DNA of 64,000 bases. Origin: Stenotrophomonas sp. Iso1. GTDB lineage: Bacteria > Pseudomonadota > Gammaproteobacteria > Xanthomonadales > Xanthomonadaceae. The notes beneath the pieces were generated by a model. It made no database searches. It saw only the letters and a program-made list of their open reading frames with translations, and was not told the origin of the DNA. Shown here piece by piece: positions 26,399-35,434 of the stretch. Where the stretch lies: positions 62,001 to 126,000 of the forward strand of contig NZ_JAODBT010000002.1 in assembly GCF_027497995.1 (NCBI RefSeq), given 5' to 3'. Made by a program: the position numbers and the translations under genes. Positions within the stretch are counted from its first letter, which is position 1. Each line of letters opens with the position of its first letter.

Positions 26399-27303
26399 TG
26401 ACTTGCTCCGGTAACGTGCTCGGTTCGGGCGGACGCTGCAGCCGAAGGCAGGGCGTCCAAGTAGTTCAACACGGCGGTGGTAAACGCGTTGTTGTCATCG
26501 CCGGCCACCATGTGAGTGGCGTCGGGCAGATGCACATGCTGTGCGTGCGGTACCAGCGTCATGAATTCTTCAACGGTCTTTGGTGAGACCAAGTCACTGC
26601 GGCCGCCGCTGATCAGCAGCAACGGGCATTCCACCCGGCGCGCAGCCTCAGCGATGGCGTCTTGGTGCTGCTCGCTGTCACGCGCCAGTTCGTCCACCAG
26701 ACGTGGATCCCAATGCCAGTTCCAGCGGCCATCGTCGGTCAGGCGCAGCAGGGCGCGCAGTGATTCCTCACTTTTACGTGGGCGGTGCGGCATGTACGTG
26801 GCAATGCTGTCAGCAGCGGCTTCCAGCGAGGCGAAGCCATCTGGATGAGCACTCATGAACGCGAGGATGCGCTCGACGCCACGGGTTTCCCAGCGCGGGG
26901 TGATGTCTACCAGCACCATTGCGGAGAACAGGCCGGGCCAGCGTGATTCGGCCATCAGCCCGAACAGCCCGCCCATCGAGGCAGCAACCAGCACTGGCGG
27001 GCTGCGCAATTCACCAGCAACGACGATCAAGTCATCGGTGAACTGGTCACCGTGATAGACCAGTCCGGCCGCGTTCCAGTCAGAGCCGCCGTGACCGCGG
27101 GCGTCATAGCTGAGCGTGGCATGGCCGGCGGCGGCCATGACGTCAGCGGTCGTGGTCCACGCGCCGCGTGTCTGGCCAAAGCCGTGAGCGAACAAGATGG
27201 GTGGCCGTTTGCCGGTAGACCGGGTAGCCGCCAGCCTCGCGCCATTCGCACCTTCAAGACGGATATCTTCGCTACGCATGGAAAAAAAGGAGGTGGATGC
27301 CAT
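26395..27303 (-). CDS. Alpha/beta hydrolase
   Basis: A 302-residue alpha/beta hydrolase. The oxyanion region is ILFAHGFGQTRGAW, the nucleophile elbow is VAASMGGLFG (Ser in A-S-M-G-G), and LLLISGGRSDLV and ATHMVAG supply the acid and histidine. I take ATG at 27303; an ATG at 27279 (MRSEDIRL) is also possible, and neither has a clear ribosome binding site. It is translationally coupled to fadE and divergent from a TetR gene. I infer an acyl-ester or acyl-thioester hydrolase serving fatty-acid use. Confidence 0.85.
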   Translation of the reverse strand: MASTSFFSMRSEDIRLEGANGARLAATRSTGKRPPILFAHGFGQTRGAWTTTADVMAAAGHATLSYDARGHGGSDWNAAGLVYHGDQFTDDLIVVAGELRSPPVLVAASMGGLFGLMAESRWPGLFSAMVLVDITPRWETRGVERILAFMSAHPDGFASLEAAADSIATYMPHRPRKSEESLRALLRLTDDGRWNWHWDPRLVDELARDSEQHQDAIAEAARRVECPLLLISGGRSDLVSPKTVEEFMTLVPHAQHVHLPDATHMVAGDDNNAFTTAVLNYLDALPSAAASARTEHVTGASQ

Positions 27304-27317
27304 ACGCGATGGTATGG
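27300..27317. promoter_or_regulatory. Candidate TetR-family operator
   Basis: Inverted repeat CCATAC-6-GTATGG lies at the start of the alpha/beta hydrolase gene, in the divergent region with the TetR gene. A second partial element, ATACTCACCGGTATGG, lies near 27337-27352. Their position suits repression of the hydrolase-fadE operon by the neighbouring regulator. This is inference from symmetry and location. Confidence 0.4.
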
Positions 27318-27466
27318 AATGTGGTTGGATGCTGTCAATACTCACCGGTATGGAAGCGGGGCGCATGGCCTGCGGAACGTGCCAGAGGTTCCCGCTGGAG
27401 CGCCCGGCATGGCTTTTCGCCACCTGCATACTGCAACCAGTCCCCGCCGTATGGTTAAATCTGCGA

Positions 27467-28069
27467 ATGAACGACACAGCAGCTTCACCTGCGGAGAACC
27501 GCAGCGGACGACACAGCCGCCTGAGCGCGGATGACTGGGCGCAGGCCGCCCTCGACATGGTGGCCGAGCAGGGCGTTGGCGCGGTGGCTGTAGAGCCGTT
27601 GGCCCGTCGTCTTGGTGTCACCAAAGGAAGTTTTTATTGGCATTTCCCGTCGCGCGATGCGTTGTTGCAGGCGGCATTGGAGCGCTGGGAAGTCGTCGAG
27701 CAGCAACAAGTATTCGGCAGCCTCGAAGAAGTGCCGGATCCGCGCACGCGCTTACGCGCGTTGTTCCAGTTGGTCGCGCACGAAGTCACCCCGCACGTGA
27801 TCTACAGCGAGTTGCTGAAGGCATTGGATAACCCGATGGTGCGCCCGGTCATTGACCGTGTTTCGCAGCGGCGCATGGAATACCTGATTGCCTCTTTTCG
27901 TCAGGCTGGCTTGAGTTCCACCGACTCCCGCCACCGCGCACGACTGGCATACGCGGCTTACGTCGGCTTCCTGCAGTTGTCGCTACAGTTGCAGCAACCC
28001 AAGCAGGCCCGCGAAGATTTCGAGGCGTATGTCGAGCATGTGATTGAGACGTTGATTCCGGGTAATTGA
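27467..28069 (+). CDS. TetR/AcrR-family transcriptional regulator
   Basis: A 200-residue TetR-family regulator. The N-terminal helix-turn-helix (about residues 25-65) contains WAQAALDMVAEQGVGAVAVE and the family signature LGVTKGSFYWHFPSRDALLQ. The C-terminal ligand domain is helical and of normal length. ATG at 27467 gives the best family fit. It faces the alpha/beta hydrolase-fadE operon, so it likely represses it in response to a fatty-acid-derived ligand, by analogy with other TetR regulators of beta-oxidation. Confidence 0.9.
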   Translation: MNDTAASPAENRSGRHSRLSADDWAQAALDMVAEQGVGAVAVEPLARRLGVTKGSFYWHFPSRDALLQAALERWEVVEQQQVFGSLEEVPDPRTRLRALFQLVAHEVTPHVIYSELLKALDNPMVRPVIDRVSQRRMEYLIASFRQAGLSSTDSRHRARLAYAAYVGFLQLSLQLQQPKQAREDFEAYVEHVIETLIPGN

Positions 28070-28087
28070 CGGCATAGCGACGAAAAG

Positions 28088-28116
28088 AAAGGCCGCAGTC
28101 TGCTGCGGCCTTTTTT
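28088..28116 (+). terminator. Rho-independent terminator after the TetR gene
   Basis: Perfect eleven-base stem AAAGGCCGCAG / CTGCGGCCTTT with a 4-base loop and six T at 28111-28116. Confidence 0.88.
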
Positions 28117-28148
28117 ATGTCTGCATGTTTTGCTTGCCTCTTTGTGGC

Positions 28149-28179
28149 AAAAAAAACCACGGCCCCGAAGGGCCGTGGT
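28149..28179 (-). terminator. Rho-independent terminator of the TonB-dependent receptor gene
   Basis: Ten-base stem ACCACGGCCC / GGGCCGTGGT with loop CGAA. On the minus strand it is followed by eight T (28156-28149). It lies about 30 bases beyond the receptor stop codon. Confidence 0.88.
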
Positions 28180-28206
28180 CTGTTTCCGGGTTCTAGCTGG
28201 CTACGA

Positions 28207-31047
28207 TCAGAACTTCTGGTTGTAGCGCATGTAGAAGAAGCGGCCCGGGATTTCGTACTGCGGGTCGAACGAGTTGGCGAAGGTGGTGTATGCCTTCGGC
28301 GGGTCACGATCGAACGCATTGTTCACGCCGACAGTGATCTGGGCGTTCCACGGCGTCTTCCAATAGCCGCTCAGATCGGTGTAGGTCACGCTCGGGATGT
28401 GGCGCTGCGGATCAGCCTTGTTGCCACGGCCGATATGGTCCGGATCCGAGCACAGGCGGCCGAAGTTGCCGTTCACGCCGCCGGTGTAGTTCGCACCGGT
28501 GCAGTCCTCGACCTGGCTGGAGTAGTAACGGGCCGAGGCGGTTGCGCCGAAGTCACCCATCTGCCAAGCGACCAGCAGGTTGGAGCGGATACGCCAGTAG
28601 TTGTCGCGGCTCAGGTAGTTGCCGACGCGGTTGTAGCCTTCGGTCACCGGATCTTCGATGGTGTAGTTGGAGTTGTAGGTGCTGTCCCAAACGAAGGTGA
28701 AGGCGCCGAAACGGGTGTCCGGCAGGCGATAACCGACCGTGAAGTCCCAGCCTTCCACTTCCATGGTGCCGACGTTGTTCGGCACGGCCAGCATGTTGGA
28801 GATCTGGCCAGTGGAGTCACGGGTGATCATGTCGCAGATCGCGCCCACGCCCTGCGTGTAGCAAGCGTCCAGCATCTGCTGGGCGTTCTGGGCGTAGATG
28901 GAGTCTTCGACCTTGATGTTCCACCAGTCGAGCGAGATGTCCAGGCCCTGCACGAAGCTCGGGCTGTAGACGAAGCCCAACGTCTTGGAGACCGAGGTTT
29001 CCGGGCCCAGCGTGGTATTGCCGCCAACGGTGGTACGGATCTGCGAGTTGGACTGCGTGTACGCCGGCACGCCAGCGCAGCTGGCCGGAGGCGTGTTCGG
29101 ATCGGAGCCGATGACGCCGGCGCACGGATCGGCGACGTCTTCAAAGGTGTCGCTCACGCCGGAGAACAGTTCGCTGATCGACGGAGCGCGGAAGCCCTGC
29201 GACCAGTTACCACGCACCATCAGGTCGTTGATCGGCTTCCAGCGGAACCCGAACTTGCTGTTAACGGTGTTGCCGAAGTTGCTGTAATCGGAGATACGGC
29301 TAGCCACGCTGAAGTCCAGCAGCTGAGCACCGGTCACGCCGGACAGCAGCGGGATTGCCAGTTCCAGGTAGGCTTCGTCGAGCTTGTAGCCACCTGCAGT
29401 AGCGGTACGCGAGTTGCCGGTGGTGTCGCCGGAGTTGATCAGGCCGTCCGGATCGTCGAAGCCCGACTCGTCACGGCGCTCAACGCCCGCCGAGAAGGCG
29501 AACGCGCCGCCCGGCAGATCGAACAGCTCACCACCGATGTTGGCGTAATAGGTCTTCTGCTCATAACCATAGACGTCGTGCGCGGTGAAACCCGCGTACT
29601 TGATCATGTCCGGGGTGATGGAGCCGGCACCGCTGAGCATATTCATCGGTACGCAGCCATCGACCACGTTGGCGGCGGTTCCGCAGCGTGCAACGCCGCC
29701 GCCATCAATGAAGGACGGGCCCAGTGCATTGCGCAGCGCGGAGATGTTGAAGAAGCCGGTGGTGATGTCGGTCTGGTCGTTCTTGCCGTAGAACATACCG
29801 GCTTCCCAGTTCCAGAAGCGGCTGCCGACTTCGAAGTCACCTTCGAACGCGCCGTTGAAACCGTAGGTCTTGACGTTCTGCTTGTAGATACGACCACCAG
29901 TCTCCATCGCGCGGTACTGGATGTAGTCGATGTCGCGGCCGGTTTCGTTGTAGACGTTGTCTTTGCTGATGACGATGTTGGCACCGTTGGTGCCCGGCGC
30001 GGCGCGGCCCAGCACGATCGGCATGGCTGCCAGGATCTGCTCGGACTGGCGCTCGTTGTAGGTCACCGTGGTCTTGAAGCGGACGTTGTCGGTGATCGAC
30101 AGGCCGGCATCGGCAAACAGCGAGGTGCGCTCTTGCGGGGTGACCAGCAGGTTGCCCGGAGCGTGGTTGAAACTGTCGGCCGAAGTGTACGGACGCCAGG
30201 TGGCGCCACCGTTGCCGGTGACGAAGTAGCCTGCAGCGCCGTCCGGGCGGGTGGATTCGAACTTCGGCGAGCCGTCGGAATTGGTGCCGGTCTGGCCGAA
30301 GTAGCCGAAGCGGCCGTCCGGGGTGGTGCTGCTGTTGCCGGTATTGGGCAGCGAGTTGAAGGCTGGTACTGCGGAGATCGCGCGATCGCCTGCCCAAACG
30401 GCCTCTTCCTTGACGTAGCCGACGCCGACGGTGGCATGCCAGCGATCGCCGCTGGAGCCGATGGTGAAGTCATACGACTCGCGCGAGCCGTCGCCCTTGT
30501 CGAACTGACCGAAGTAGGCGTTGGCTTCCGCACCGTCGAAGTTCTGGCGCAGGATGATGTTGACCACACCGGCAATGGCGTCCGAGCCGTAAATGGTCGA
30601 GGCGCCGTCCTTCAGGACTTCAATGCGTTCGACTGCAGCGGTCGGAATGGTGTTGAGGTCGACTGCACCACCCAAACCGGTGCCACCAACCCAGCGACGA
30701 CCATTGACCAGGACCAGCGTGCGGCTCGAACCCAGATTACGCAGGTTGACGCGGGTTTCGCCGTTGCCACCGTTGTTGTAGGTGCTGTTGAGGCTGGAAC
30801 CGTTGGTGCTGATGTTCTGGATGATGTCGCCGATCGAGGTCTGGCCCTGGGCCTGGATCTGTTCGCGGCTCATGGTGAAGACAGGCTGGGAAGTCTCAAC
30901 GTCGGCGCGCTTGATGCGCGAACCGGTGACTTCGATCTTGTCCAGCGTCTGGGTGGTGTCCTGAGCGAAAGCGGCGCCAGCCGGGAGCACGCTGGCGGCA
31001 AGCGCGATGACGACTGCATCGCGCAGCTTGTTGGTCCTGCAATTCAT
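28207..31047 (-). CDS. TonB-dependent outer-membrane receptor
   Basis: A 946-residue receptor. The start MNCRTNKLRDAVV opens a signal peptide ending near GAAFAQ. A TonB-box-like TLDKIEVTGSRIKR follows, then the plug domain (QGQTSIGDIIQNIS, VLVNGRRWVGG, VERIEVLKDGASTIYGSDAI). A large beta-barrel ends in the aromatic FFYMRYNQKF. It belongs to the long Xanthomonad receptor type often used for carbohydrate or peptide uptake, but the substrate cannot be told. An AT-rich upstream region (31130-31210) probably holds its promoter. The small protein gene next to it shares a similar C-terminal segment. Confidence 0.93.
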   Translation of the reverse strand: MNCRTNKLRDAVVIALAASVLPAGAAFAQDTTQTLDKIEVTGSRIKRADVETSQPVFTMSREQIQAQGQTSIGDIIQNISTNGSSLNSTYNNGGNGETRVNLRNLGSSRTLVLVNGRRWVGGTGLGGAVDLNTIPTAAVERIEVLKDGASTIYGSDAIAGVVNIILRQNFDGAEANAYFGQFDKGDGSRESYDFTIGSSGDRWHATVGVGYVKEEAVWAGDRAISAVPAFNSLPNTGNSSTTPDGRFGYFGQTGTNSDGSPKFESTRPDGAAGYFVTGNGGATWRPYTSADSFNHAPGNLLVTPQERTSLFADAGLSITDNVRFKTTVTYNERQSEQILAAMPIVLGRAAPGTNGANIVISKDNVYNETGRDIDYIQYRAMETGGRIYKQNVKTYGFNGAFEGDFEVGSRFWNWEAGMFYGKNDQTDITTGFFNISALRNALGPSFIDGGGVARCGTAANVVDGCVPMNMLSGAGSITPDMIKYAGFTAHDVYGYEQKTYYANIGGELFDLPGGAFAFSAGVERRDESGFDDPDGLINSGDTTGNSRTATAGGYKLDEAYLELAIPLLSGVTGAQLLDFSVASRISDYSNFGNTVNSKFGFRWKPINDLMVRGNWSQGFRAPSISELFSGVSDTFEDVADPCAGVIGSDPNTPPASCAGVPAYTQSNSQIRTTVGGNTTLGPETSVSKTLGFVYSPSFVQGLDISLDWWNIKVEDSIYAQNAQQMLDACYTQGVGAICDMITRDSTGQISNMLAVPNNVGTMEVEGWDFTVGYRLPDTRFGAFTFVWDSTYNSNYTIEDPVTEGYNRVGNYLSRDNYWRIRSNLLVAWQMGDFGATASARYYSSQVEDCTGANYTGGVNGNFGRLCSDPDHIGRGNKADPQRHIPSVTYTDLSGYWKTPWNAQITVGVNNAFDRDPPKAYTTFANSFDPQYEIPGRFFYMRYNQKF

Positions 31048-31236
31048 TGGGTTCTCTCTCTCTGCCAAGTGGACTTGGTAAATCCGGGTAGGGCCTCGGG
31101 TGGGTTCGAAAGGCGAACTCAAAGCCCAAGGCTAGGACCGATAGTACTTGCGACTGCAAATAAATTAAAGATTGGTTAATGATTGAGAAAAATTGCATCA
31201 AAATCGGCAAAGGCTTGATTTGACTGGCAGAAATGC

Positions 31237-31256
31237 AAAACGCCCCGTCAGGGGCG
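31237..31256 (-). terminator. Rho-independent terminator of the small outer-membrane-like protein gene
   Basis: Stem CGCCCC / GGGGCG with a 4-base loop. On the minus strand it runs into TTTT. It lies about 30 bases beyond the stop at 31285 and separates this gene from the TonB-dependent receptor gene. Confidence 0.65.
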
Positions 31257-31284
31257 CCTTGGCACAAACATTTTGTAATTTAAA

Positions 31285-32142
31285 TTACAGGTCCTGCTCG
31301 TAACGGACGTACGGGATTGCGCCGTCGTCATTGCTTTCGTTACGGGGAGAGAAGGGGTTTTTGCCGCGGGTGATGACGTTTTCGGCGCCGACGGTCAGCT
31401 GGCCGCTCCACGGGGTACGCCAGGTGATGCCCAAGCCGAGGCCTTCCCATTTGCCGCTGCTGCCGGGAGCGTCCACGACGCGGCCGATGACGTTGGCGCT
31501 GAAGGGCCCGTAGCCGCCGCCCACGCTCAGACTCTTGCTGTCCCACTGGTCGACGATTGCCGGTGAGGCATCGCTGAGCGGGACCAGGCGCGCCTTGGCG
31601 TAGGTGCCGCCGATGGAGACGAAGCCTTCGCGGCCGATGTTCTTCTGGCCGAATACGGTCAGATCGTTCTGCTCCATACGTGCGGTGCCAGTCTTGTTGC
31701 CGCCGGCCAGCCATGCAGGAAGGGTGTCGCGGCCGGTGCCGGCAGTGATGCCGACGCGCCCGCCGGGACGATTGAACGCGGTGGTGGCCGAGATATGGCG
31801 GCCGTCGGTATCGTCGTCATCGCCCAGACTGGCAAGCATGCAATGGCTGGCCAACCCGCCGATGCTGGTGCCACGGCTGCTGTTGCAGAGCAGGCCCAGC
31901 GAGTCGCCGGAAGACAGGCCAAAAGCGGCGTCCAGCGAGCTGCGGCCGAAGTTCCAGCGGGCGCCGGCACGTTGTTCGCCGGTCGGTTCCAGATAAAGGA
32001 GTGCTTCGACCTTGCCGCTGCCACGGTTCCAGACCGGAATGACGGTGCTGTCCACTGCCATCGGCTTGCTTTGCGCATGCACACCCGTGACCGCGCTCAA
32101 GGCGATCATCAGGGCAAGCGGTAGGCGCAGGAAGGCGTTCAT
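31285..32142 (-). CDS. Exported beta-barrel-like protein with TonB-receptor-like C-terminus
   Basis: A 285-residue protein with a signal peptide (MNAFLRLPLALMIALSAVTGVHAQ). The mature part is Gly-rich with alternating hydrophobic stretches, which suits a small outer-membrane barrel. Its C-terminus reads WRTPWSGQLTVGAENVI and ends IPYVRYEQDL. The last strands of the adjacent receptor read WKTPWNAQITVGVNNAF and end FFYMRYNQKF, a clear resemblance. No plug domain is present. I do not know a function. It could be an independent small barrel or a decayed receptor-derived gene that kept its assembly signal. Confidence 0.7.
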   Translation of the reverse strand: MNAFLRLPLALMIALSAVTGVHAQSKPMAVDSTVIPVWNRGSGKVEALLYLEPTGEQRAGARWNFGRSSLDAAFGLSSGDSLGLLCNSSRGTSIGGLASHCMLASLGDDDDTDGRHISATTAFNRPGGRVGITAGTGRDTLPAWLAGGNKTGTARMEQNDLTVFGQKNIGREGFVSIGGTYAKARLVPLSDASPAIVDQWDSKSLSVGGGYGPFSANVIGRVVDAPGSSGKWEGLGLGITWRTPWSGQLTVGAENVITRGKNPFSPRNESNDDGAIPYVRYEQDL

Positions 32143-32260
32143 GGACTCAATCAGACTCAGTACGCGCCAGGAAGTTCCCGGCGCATGAGGATTTGATCGT
32201 ATGTCGTTTATGGTTTCTTAACAAGTCTTCGCCCTCCCCAGAACGCAACTCGTAAGGCCG

Positions 32261-33154
32261 TCACTGCAGCCGCTCTGGAGCGGGCTGATTGGCCGGTGTG
32301 AACGCAAACAATACGCCGAAATCAGTCAAAGGGAAGTGATATTCCTGACCGCAGAATTCGCAGCGCACGTCTACCTGGCCGGTGGCTTCGGCCGCCGCCC
32401 GGGCTTCTTCTTCGCCCAGCGACTGCAGCATCGAGCTCACCCGTTCATAGGAGCAGGAACAACCAAAGCGCAGCGGTTTGTCACCCATCAGCTCCGGGTG
32501 CTCTTCATGGAACAGGCGGTGCAGCAGTTCGCTGCCGGGCAGCGCCAGCAGCTCCTCCTGACCCAGAGTGTCGAACAGGGCGCCGATGCGGACCCAGCCG
32601 TCTTCGTCGCCGCTGTCGCCGGGCAGCTTCTGCAGCAGCAGGCCGGCGGCATGTTCGCCGTCGCAGGTCAGTAGCAAGCGGGTTGGGAGCTGCTCCGAAT
32701 GACGGAAATAGTCCTCAAAGGCCTCGTCCAGGCTGTCGCCGCTCAGGTTTACCAAGCTCTGGTAGCGCTGCGGCTCACGGGGGTCCAGGCCGGGGTTTTC
32801 GATGGTGATGGCCAACAGGGCGCCTTCACCCAGTGCCTGCAGCGTGGGTGGGGCATCTTCGCCATCAGCCAGCTGCACGATGCCGCGCAGGGTGCCGGCT
32901 GAGGTGCATTCGGCGAAAAGTGCCCGCAGCGCCGAAGCGCTGCGCAGCTGGATCGATAGGCGGCCATCGACCTTGGTGTGGCCGGTGAACAGCGCCGAGG
33001 CCACAGTGGCTTCGCCCAGCAGGCGTGTGGCGGCGGCGGGGTAATTGCCGTGGGACAGGATTTCGCGCCAGCTTTCGCTCAGTCGTACGTGAACACCGCG
33101 CACGCCGGCGTCGGGAAGGAGGAAGCGGACAAGGAGGTCGGACGTATCAGTCAT
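32261..33154 (-). CDS. hslO: Hsp33 redox-regulated chaperone HslO
   Basis: A 297-residue Hsp33. Under oxidation it releases zinc, forms disulfides and becomes an ATP-independent holdase in the cytoplasm. The N-terminal part contains RGVHVRLSESWREIL and GRLSIQLRS. The zinc-binding cysteines are all present: C-x-C in RFGCSCSYERV and C-x-x-C in VRCEFCGQEYHF. I chose ATG at 33154 (MTDTSDLLVRF); an ATG three codons upstream is also possible. It is divergent from mtgA. Confidence 0.95.
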   Translation of the reverse strand: MTDTSDLLVRFLLPDAGVRGVHVRLSESWREILSHGNYPAAATRLLGEATVASALFTGHTKVDGRLSIQLRSASALRALFAECTSAGTLRGIVQLADGEDAPPTLQALGEGALLAITIENPGLDPREPQRYQSLVNLSGDSLDEAFEDYFRHSEQLPTRLLLTCDGEHAAGLLLQKLPGDSGDEDGWVRIGALFDTLGQEELLALPGSELLHRLFHEEHPELMGDKPLRFGCSCSYERVSSMLQSLGEEEARAAAEATGQVDVRCEFCGQEYHFPLTDFGVLFAFTPANQPAPERLQ

Positions 33155-33227
33155 GAGCGGCATCTGCGCGAGGTGGGGCCGGTGCCGGATAATGCGCCGG
33201 ACAGTGGAAGGTGCAAGGTGAAGATCA

Positions 33228-33977
33228 ATGGGGGCGGAGCAGGCCAAGCTCAAGGCGGAGCCAGCGGTCAATTCAGGTCGCAAGCGGAACAGATGGCGAT
33301 GGTTGCTGTGGGTGCCGGTATTGCTGGTGGCCGGCAGTGTGCTGCAGGTGGTGGTGCTGCGCTTCGTGGACCCGGTGGTCTCCACGGTGATGGTGTTTCG
33401 CCAGCTGGAAGCATGGGGCGAGGGCGATTGGAAGTTCCGGATTCATTACCAATGGCGCGATCTGGATGAGATGGCGCCAAGCGTGCCTATCTCATTGGTG
33501 GCCGCGGAGGACCAGCGGTTCCCGGAGCACAACGGTTTCGACCTGAAGGCCATCGAAAAAGCGCGCAAGCACAATGCCGATGGCGGGCGCCTGCGCGGTG
33601 CCAGCACCATCAGTCAACAGACCGCAAAGAACGTGTTCCTGTGGCAGGGGCGCAGTTGGCTGCGCAAAGGGCTGGAGGCCTGGTACACGGTGTTGATTGA
33701 ACTGTTCTGGTCCAAGCAGCGGATTCTGGAGGTGTACGCCAACGTCGCCGAATTCGGTGATGGTGTGTATGGCGTGCAGGCCGCTGCGCAGCAGTACTGG
33801 CACAAGGACGCCGCCAGGCTGAGTCCGGCCGAGAGCGCACGGCTCGCGGCAGTGCTGCCATCACCGCGTCGTTACAACGCCGCCAAGCCTGGGCCGTATG
33901 TGCAGCGTCGTGCGACCTGGATCCAGCGTCAGGCCCGCCAGTTGGGCGGCGCGGGATACATCGACAATGCCGATTGA
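33228..33977 (+). CDS. mtgA: Monofunctional peptidoglycan transglycosylase MtgA
   Basis: A 249-residue glycosyltransferase family 51 enzyme that polymerises lipid II into glycan strands. One N-terminal membrane anchor ([20 protein letters not shown]) is followed by the catalytic motifs [18 protein letters not shown] (catalytic Glu in E-D-Q-R-F) and [20 protein letters not shown]. Further motifs are [20 protein letters not shown] and the PSPRRYNA end. There is no transpeptidase domain, which makes it the monofunctional form. Confidence 0.95.
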   Translation: MGAEQAKLKAEPAVNSGRKRNRWRWLLWVPVLLVAGSVLQVVVLRFVDPVVSTVMVFRQLEAWGEGDWKFRIHYQWRDLDEMAPSVPISLVAAEDQRFPEHNGFDLKAIEKARKHNADGGRLRGASTISQQTAKNVFLWQGRSWLRKGLEAWYTVLIELFWSKQRILEVYANVAEFGDGVYGVQAAAQQYWHKDAARLSPAESARLAAVLPSPRRYNAAKPGPYVQRRATWIQRQARQLGGAGYIDNAD

Positions 33978-34004
33978 TCCGGACGGCCTGCGTAGAATCG
34001 CCCT

Positions 34005-35024
34005 ATGAACACGCGCGACCGCCTGACCCTTGTCATCACCGCTTTCAATGAGCAGGACGCACTGCCGTTGCTGCATCCACGGCTGTGCGCGCAGTTGGAT
34101 GCGCTGGCGGAGATTGATGGCCGCATCCTGTATGTGGACGACGGCAGCAGCGATGCCAGTTGGGCGGTGATGCAACAGCTGGCGGCGAGCGATCCGCGTG
34201 TTGCCGCGCTGCGTCTGTCGCGCAATTTCGGCAAGGAGGCCGCGCTGACGGCGGGCCTGGATTTCATTGAGGAAGGCGCGGCCATCATGCTCGACGCCGA
34301 TGGTCAGGACCCGCCGGAAATGCTGCCGCAGTTTGTTGCGCTGTGGCAGCAGGGTTATGACGATGTGTATGGCATGCGCATGGAGCGCAATGGCGATGGC
34401 TGGCTCAAGCGAGCCACCGCGTCGGTGTTTTATCGTGTGATCGGACGCCTGTCGAAAACGCCGATTCCCGCGGATGCCGGTGATTTCCGTCTGCTGTCGC
34501 CGCGCGCGTTGGCGGGCCTGCGGCAGCTGCGTGAACGTCAGCGTTTCATGAAGGGCTTGTTTGGCTGGGTTGGGCATCGCCGCGTGGCGTTGCCTTATCG
34601 GCGTGAGCGACGTGTGGCAGGGCGCAGCAAGTTCGGTTTCTGGAAATTGTGGAACTTCGCGCTGGAGGGCATCACCAGTTTTTCCACCGCGCCGCTGCGG
34701 GCGGCAACCTATCTGGGGCTGTTCACCGCCGCCGGTGCATTCGCGTTTGGCGCATGGGTGGTGTGCAAGGCAGCATTTTATGGCGACCGCGTAGCGGGCT
34801 GGCCGACGATGATGGCGGCGATCCTGTTCCTGGGCGGCGTGCAATTGATCGCGCTGGGCCTGATTGGCGAGTACCTGGGGCGTCTGTATATGGAAGCCAA
34901 GCAGCGGCCGCTCTACCTGGTCGACACCTGGTTGCCAGCGAACGTGGCAGTATCTGCCCCATCCGCCAGCGCAGGAGAACGCAATGCAGACCGTTCGACA
35001 GTTGCTTGGGGCCAAGTCCCCTGA
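34005..35024 (+). CDS. Family 2 glycosyltransferase (polyprenyl-phosphate sugar transferase-like)
   Basis: A 339-residue GT2 enzyme. The N-terminal domain has LVITAFNEQDALPLL, the DxD-like ILYVDDGSSDASWAVMQQL and IMLDADGQDPPEMLP. Two C-terminal membrane segments (near residues 230-255 and 265-290) are typical of the GtrB/DPM type, which loads sugars onto undecaprenyl phosphate. The particular sugar cannot be told. Its last 41 bases overlap the start of the CBS gene in another frame. It follows mtgA by 27 bases and may use the same lipid carrier pool. Confidence 0.9.
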   Translation: MNTRDRLTLVITAFNEQDALPLLHPRLCAQLDALAEIDGRILYVDDGSSDASWAVMQQLAASDPRVAALRLSRNFGKEAALTAGLDFIEEGAAIMLDADGQDPPEMLPQFVALWQQGYDDVYGMRMERNGDGWLKRATASVFYRVIGRLSKTPIPADAGDFRLLSPRALAGLRQLRERQRFMKGLFGWVGHRRVALPYRRERRVAGRSKFGFWKLWNFALEGITSFSTAPLRAATYLGLFTAAGAFAFGAWVVCKAAFYGDRVAGWPTMMAAILFLGGVQLIALGLIGEYLGRLYMEAKQRPLYLVDTWLPANVAVSAPSASAGERNADRSTVAWGQVP

Positions 35025-35415
35025 AATTCATGCGGTAACGCCAGATGCGGCCGTCGTTCAAGCCATTCGGCTGATGGCTGAGAAAGGTATTGGTGCGGTG
35101 CTGGTGATGGACGGCCGGCGTCTGGTTGGCATTCTTTCCGAACGCGATTACGCACGCAAAATTGTGCTCAAGGACCGGTCTTCGGCCACCACGGCGGTGC
35201 ACGAGATCATGACCTCCGAGCTGGTGACCGTGGCGCCCACGGTCACGGTGGAGCAATGTCTGGAGCTGGTGACCAACCGCCGCATCCGTCACCTGCCGGT
35301 CGTGGACGGTGACGACGTGGTCGGCGTGATTTCCATCGGTGACCTGGTCAAGGCCGTGATCGAGCAGCAGCGGCTTGAGCTGGGCCAGCTGCAGCAGTAC
35401 ATCACCGGTACCTGA
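34984..35415 (+). CDS. CBS-domain pair protein
   Basis: A 143-residue protein consisting of two CBS motifs: EIHAVTPDAAVVQAIRLMAE with GAVLVMDGRRLVGILSERDY, and LVTVAPTVTVEQCLELVTNR with HLPVVDGDDVVGVISIGDL. CBS pairs bind adenosyl ligands such as AMP, ATP or SAM and usually act as regulatory modules. The start ATG has AGGAG 8 bases upstream, inside the glycosyltransferase gene. The 41-base overlap is real by this start choice and implies tight co-expression. Confidence 0.9.
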   Translation: MQTVRQLLGAKSPEIHAVTPDAAVVQAIRLMAEKGIGAVLVMDGRRLVGILSERDYARKIVLKDRSSATTAVHEIMTSELVTVAPTVTVEQCLELVTNRRIRHLPVVDGDDVVGVISIGDLVKAVIEQQRLELGQLQQYITGT

Positions 35416-35434
35416 GCCGCGGCGTTCGGCGGCA

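Noticed and set aside
28117..31179. A 1020-codon open frame antisense to the TonB-dependent receptor
   Set aside because: The sense frame is a clear receptor with signal peptide, plug and barrel. High GC and codon bias keep the antisense frame open. The translated product is Val/Gly/Arg-rich without any recognisable domain, and the frame runs through a terminator.
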